Source: Schoenoplectus triqueter (Eukaryota > Streptophyta > Magnoliopsida > Poales > Cyperaceae). Taken from it: a stretch of DNA of 23,187 nt. Within the stretch, counting starts at the first letter, position 1. Each line of letters begins with the position of its first letter. The notes beneath the pieces were generated by a model. The model did no database searches, was not told the origin of the DNA, and saw only the letters and a list, made by a program, of their open reading frames with translations. Positions 19,830 through 23,187 of this stretch are shown here, piece after piece. The stretch covers positions 1 to 23,187 of the forward strand of contig CAXKVV010000827.1 in the NCBI GenBank assembly GCA_964058805.1, written 5' to 3'. Made by a program: the position numbers and the translations under genes.

Positions 19830-19972
19830 CTCTTTCCTATATATATATTCCCAACCATCACATCTCAGTTCACTGCTACACTAAAATTCTACAAACAAAG
19901 GAGTTTTCTTCAAGAAAAGCATCATCAATCCCTCCATCCGATTCTCACGCCTGCTAATAAAATCAAACAGCC
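19830..19972 (+). promoter_or_regulatory. TATA region and leader of the first small-protein gene
   Basis: TATATATATATT at 19838-19849 is a strong TATA candidate. With a start site about 30 bp downstream it gives a leader of roughly 100 nt that is A/C-rich (ACACTAAAATTCTACAAACA) before the ATG at 19973. Confidence 0.5.
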
Positions 19973-20191
19973 ATGTCAAACCTAATCGACATGTTCAATA
20001 CCAACATGGAGAAACTGCGCGAGAAGAGCCGCTCGGCGTTCCCGGCAAGTGAGAAACCAGAACTGGAGCATGTGAAATCAGTTGAGTATCCTCCTTTTCT
20101 GAGTCAAGCTCTGCAGATCAAGCACCGGTCTCCACTGAGCTTCTTCACCGAGGCTGCGGTCTCTATGATGGTCGACTGCGTCAGCCCGTAG
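19973..20191 (+). CDS. Small uncharacterised plant protein, 72 residues, MSNLID type
   Basis: Single-exon frame with ATG in GCCATGTC and stop TAG, preceded by a plausible TATA and leader. The protein has a short N-terminal helix (MSNLIDMFNTNMEKLREKSR), a hydrophilic middle, and a C-terminal motif FFTEAAVSMMVDCVSP. The GC content is markedly higher than in the flanks, which supports real coding. There is no signal peptide and no transmembrane segment. The MS(G/N)LID start and (T/S)E..SM.VDC.SP end resemble a family of short plant proteins of unknown function that I cannot name with confidence. The gene at 22853 shares the same N-terminus and a reduced form of the C-terminal motif, so the two are probable paralogues on the same strand. 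Confidence 0.75.
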   Translation: MSNLIDMFNTNMEKLREKSRSAFPASEKPELEHVKSVEYPPFLSQALQIKHRSPLSFFTEAAVSMMVDCVSP

Positions 20192-20734
20192 AGAATCAGA
20201 ACTGTGATAACTGGAAGATCAAGTCGGCTCGTTTCTGTTGCTTGTTGCTGTTTATTTAAAAAGAGGAAACAGGGAAAATATGAAATGGGTTGTGTAAATT
20301 ATAGGTGTTTGTCTGTGTACTGGCACGAGAATGTGATGTATATATTTTTTTGTCACAAATATCAGGATATTTTGAATTATGATGGTTTCCAATGGAATTT
20401 TAAATTTGAGATTTTTTTGGTTCCAAAAAATACTAACTTTATCACTTTTTTACTAATGCAAACAAAAGAGAAAATATTAATAATGGTTCGATTTTTTTTT
20501 TAAATTCAGTCATAAACTTGAGTTTTCGTTGGTAGGATCACAATTCTTACTTTTTTCAGTTGGACTACTAATTTCATTCTCTCTTTTTCCTTTATGTTTT
20601 ATTTGAGATAAACATTCTTTCGATTGAATTTATAATCTAGTTACATCTGTACAATCAGTACAAAACAAGAAATACCCAATAACTATCCTTAGCGATCTGC
20701 AGAGAGAATTAACATATCAGTATTCAGTAATACA
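20192..20734 (+). other. 3' UTR and intergenic DNA after the first small-protein gene
   Basis: The first 150-300 bases likely form the 3' UTR (G/T-rich elements TTGTGTAAATT, GATGTATATATTTTTTTGT), but no clear AATAAA is seen. The overlapping 99-codon frame at 20204-20503 has no protein-like character. Nothing else was recognised. Confidence 0.4.
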
Positions 20735-20742
20735 AGTGCAAT

Positions 20743-20864
20743 CAGGGGACGGAGGACCTGACCCTGTCAATTTATGTAAATATGAATTTTTTTATATAAA
20801 ATTTAGTTATATTTATTTTAATTATTTAATATTTTGATATATTCAAATTTTAGTTCCGCGTCCG
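20743..20864. mobile_element. Short probable hAT MITE, about 122 bp
   Basis: It starts CAGGGGACGGAGGACCTG and ends TAGTTCCGCGTCCG, and the two ends are roughly complementary. The 8-bp flanks AGTGCAAT (20735-20742) and ACTGCAAC (20865-20872) match at 6 of 8. The interior is AT-rich and non-coding. It is similar in its ends to the element at 17713-18064. Confidence 0.5.
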
Positions 20865-21044
20865 ACTGCAACCGAGAACTAGACAATTATTAATCACTGA
20901 CGGCTCTCTGTCCATTTATTTTTTTTAATCTATATGTATCTGTGTTAAGAAGAACATATATAATTATTAACAAAATACGTATTCATTTTATCAATCTCAA
21001 AAGTTGTCTAAAACTTTAAACTCATGTACAACGTCAAAATTAAA

Positions 21045-21280
21045 CGACAAATATAATTATTAATGATGATTATATATATATATTGAATGAAATACATAAT
21101 TATTAAATATAAAAGTAAAATAATTTTTAACAAGTATAAATTATATTTAATTTTTAAATAAATATAAATTCGATTTAATATACATGATAACTTTATATTT
21201 AATAACTATACATTTCTTTAATAAATATGAGTATTTTATTTAATAAATATATAATTATCGTTAATAATTATGTCAGTCAT
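21045..21280. repeat. AT-rich inverted repeat (old foldback)
   Basis: ATAATTATTAATGATGATTA (about 21054) is complemented by TAATTATCGTTAATAATTAT (about 21250). The intervening DNA is A/T-only in long stretches, and a similar phrase recurs at about 21418-21445. No target duplication is evident, and chance palindromes are common at this composition, so this is tentative. Confidence 0.35.
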
Positions 21281-21461
21281 TCAGTTATGCTGCATGTGAG
21301 TTTAAAAATTTAAACAGCCTTAACTTCTACGCTCTATATGAGGTTAAAAATTCAGACAGTTTTTAAGATTGACAAAAAAATATTTTCTGTTTAACAATTA
21401 TGTCTATTCTTTTTAATAAATATATATTTATCATTAATAGTTATATTAAATATTTAAATTT

Positions 21462-21836
21462 GAGTGGGGATCATTTGACAATGGGTTATTTTGACAATCT
21501 TAACAATGGTCTCTTAAATAAATATAAAAAAATCTTAAAAATAGAAAAAATATAGATTTTTTTTACTTATAGATTGATAGTCATTCAAATTTTATATAAT
21601 TTTATTTTAATTTGATACTCCATCAAAGATCGTTAAATTATAATCATCGTAAATTATATAAAAATTTGATTGACTGTGATGAAATATCAAATGATAATAA
21701 AATTATATAAATTTGAATGACTATCAATCTATAAATAAAATAATGTATTTATAAATTTTTTATTTTTAAAATTTTAATATTATTTATTTAAAATTTTATT
21801 ATCAAAATTATTAAAATAAGCCAAGTGATCCCACCC
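21462..21836. mobile_element. Mutator-like foldback MITE, copy 3, with perfect 9-bp target duplication
   Basis: The left end GAGTGGGGATCATTTGAC matches the reverse complement of the right end, GGGTGGGATCACTTGGC. Both are followed by TTATTTT.A.AAT blocks. A perfect 9-bp direct repeat TTTAAATTT lies at 21453-21461 and 21837-21845. Inner arms pair (TTATAGATTGATAGTCATTC at left, GAATGACTATCAATCTATAA at right). The interior is near-identical in phrasing to the element at 9619-10031 (TTTTTTACTTATA.ATTGAT.GTC). Length 375 bp, no coding capacity. Confidence 0.8.
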
Positions 21837-21845
21837 TTTAAATTT

Positions 21846-22670
21846 TATACCTCATAGAGATGTACTGGGAAAAAAAATTTATAATACACTATGAGATGAT
21901 CCCCTCATCGCTCAATTAATATTACGAGGCAAAATTTTGGTTTTCATCTCGTTTTTGGATAAAGGTAGAACTGAAACTGAGTGAGAGAGGATATTTTTCC
22001 CTGTCAAATCAGAGTTGCTCAGCACAAAGATGATGTGATAACCCACTATATTATCTTTTTTCATTTATAGAAGTGACGTGTCGTGCTTAGCTGGAATCTG
22101 GACCTTTAAAGTTATTTTAATTATTAAAAAAATATTGAATTCGGTTTCACTGAATAGGATTCCTAATCACATGCGTTGCAAAAGCTAAAGCGGATCCATC
22201 TAGATGCCCACAAGATTCCAATAATCCAGGGGCTCATGATCACAGAATTGCTGCCCAATGGGCCGTGATGGCCCACAGCATTCACCTCAATAAATGCACT
22301 GACACGCTTCAAAAAAAAGGCGAATTCCATGGGCCCCATCCCTAGTTTCACTTTTGATTGAATCCTGATTCAATTCATCCTTATCTATGTCACTTCCGTT
22401 CTTGTGTAAAAATGTTTGTGTAGATACTTGTGTTCTGTGTCTTTCTACTGGACAATATGAATTTATGATTATGATTGAATCATAGGAACCTTTATAGGAA
22501 AGAAAGAAAATCATAAGAGCCTTTGAAAACGATAAATATTATTATCGAAATTTTAAGATTAATATATTTATTCTAAGGCAGTGGATGTTTTTCCTTCAAG
22601 TTTTGGAAAGAAAAAAAATAATTATGATGAAGCAATAATTGAACTTAATAGCGTTGAAGGGATTGCACAT
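21846..22670. other. Intergenic DNA, no gene recognised
   Basis: Mixed composition, less AT-rich between 22140 and 22440, where minus-strand frames of 62 and 75 codons occur. They lack family resemblance and overlap each other in different frames. No RNA gene or repeat pair was recognised. Confidence 0.4.
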
Positions 22671-22852
22671 GTCTATAAAGTGCCTGTGCACAGAAGAACA
22701 GGCCACTTATCCGTTTAGACGAAGCTCTACGATCCTTCTCTCTATAAACGATCGGAAGTCTTCTTCCTCCTCCTAACAATTGAAACGCGTAGACTACACG
22801 ATTAAAGCAAAAGAGGAAACAGAGAAAAGAGTGTTATACAATCCACATATCC
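22671..22852 (+). promoter_or_regulatory. Promoter and leader of the second small-protein gene
   Basis: Two TATA candidates are seen: TCTATAAAG (TATAAA at 22674-22679) and TCTATAAACG (TATAAA at 22743-22748). The nearer one leaves a leader of roughly 75 nt. An imperfect palindrome CCTGTGCACAGAAGAACAGG lies between them (22682-22701). A CTTCTTCCTCCTCC pyrimidine patch follows the second TATA, as is common near plant start sites. Confidence 0.5.
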
Positions 22853-23080
22853 ATGTCTGGCCTAATAGACATATGGACTTACGAGTTTGAGAGGATCCGA
22901 AAGAGAGCGGAGGAGAGATCTACCATTAACACCTCTGACAGTGGATCTCTGAAGCAGTCTCTCATCGAAATGTTCTCCTTGAAGAAGAAAGAAGATCTAT
23001 CACAAATAACTGACAGTACTACTAATTGTTTATCGGAGAGTGGAATTTGGATGCTGATGAATCGCGTTGCACCGACCTGA
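22853..23080 (+). CDS. Small uncharacterised plant protein, 75 residues, MSGLID type
   Basis: Single-exon frame with ATG in TCCATGTC and stop TGA. The N-terminus MSGLIDIWTYEFERIRKRAE is the better match to the short MSGLID(M/I)W plant family, whose function is unknown to me. The middle is Ser/Thr/Lys-rich, and the C-terminus SESGIWMLMNRVAPT keeps only the outline of the motif seen in the gene at 19973 (SEA..SM.VDC.SP), with the DC pair replaced by NR. It is charged and soluble-looking, without a signal peptide or membrane segment. Same orientation as its probable paralogue 2.7 kb upstream. The 3' UTR runs off the window end. Confidence 0.7.
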   Translation: MSGLIDIWTYEFERIRKRAEERSTINTSDSGSLKQSLIEMFSLKKKEDLSQITDSTTNCLSESGIWMLMNRVAPT

Positions 23081-23187
23081 TTAGGGGATTGCTTGTTTAT
23101 TTAGTTCAATTTCGCTTCTTTGGTTTCAATTCAATGTTTCACCTTATTGGTGTAATACACCGCTGTATTAGAGTGATTGTATTGTAC

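Noticed and set aside
19712..19957. 81-codon frame ahead of the first small-protein gene
   Set aside because: It starts upstream of the TATA box and covers promoter plus leader, so it would not be on the transcript as a whole.
20204..20503. 99-codon frame after the first small-protein gene
   Set aside because: Lies in the 3' UTR and T-rich flank, with no protein-like features.
22163..22514. Two overlapping minus-strand frames
   Set aside because: Different frames of the same moderately GC-rich intergenic DNA; no family match and no promoter signal.

Overview
The window is nuclear DNA from a flowering plant, most likely a eudicot. Its genes have many small exons joined by GT..AG introns, the intergenic DNA is very AT-rich and full of short foldback transposons (MITEs), and the encoded proteins match plant families. 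The species cannot be named from the sequence alone. All recognisable genes lie on the + strand.

Region by region: (1) 1-2751 is the 3' half of an MRE11 DNA-repair nuclease gene. It keeps its introns but carries at least four independent lesions (a 1-base insertion, an in-frame TAA, a lost splice acceptor, and a frame change with an in-frame TAG plus a missing block), so I call it a decaying pseudogene. (2) 2752-6000 is intergenic. It holds a possible solo-LTR remnant, an unrecognised 61-codon reading frame, and two abutting MITEs whose target-site duplications overlap. (3) 6281-9487 is an intact six-exon gene for a 534-residue amino acid permease of the lysine/histidine transporter-like 8 (LHT8/AATL1) type. 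(4) 9600-12600 is repeat-dominated: a Mutator-type foldback element, about 1.15 kb of (TTA)n-like DNA containing a 377-bp tandem duplication, and a small GC-richer foldback. (5) 12647-15757 is an intact five-exon gene for a 377-residue CDCA7-type protein (zf-4CXXC_R1 zinc finger), the family that works with DDM1/HELLS remodelers in DNA methylation. (6) 15758-19600 is gene-free and holds several MITEs plus a degenerate ~170-bp tandem repeat interrupted by one of them. (7) 19973-20191 and 22853-23080 are two intronless genes for small related proteins (72 and 75 residues) with an MSxLID start. They look like a dispersed tandem pair and are separated by two or three more foldback elements.

The genes do not form a functional unit as operons do. 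The main stories are the dying MRE11 copy, the clean LHT8-like and CDCA7-like models, the small-protein pair, and a dense MITE landscape. At least three of the MITEs share internal sequence and termini, and several have readable 8-9 bp target duplications. No CRISPR, tRNA, rRNA or intact transposase gene was recognised.
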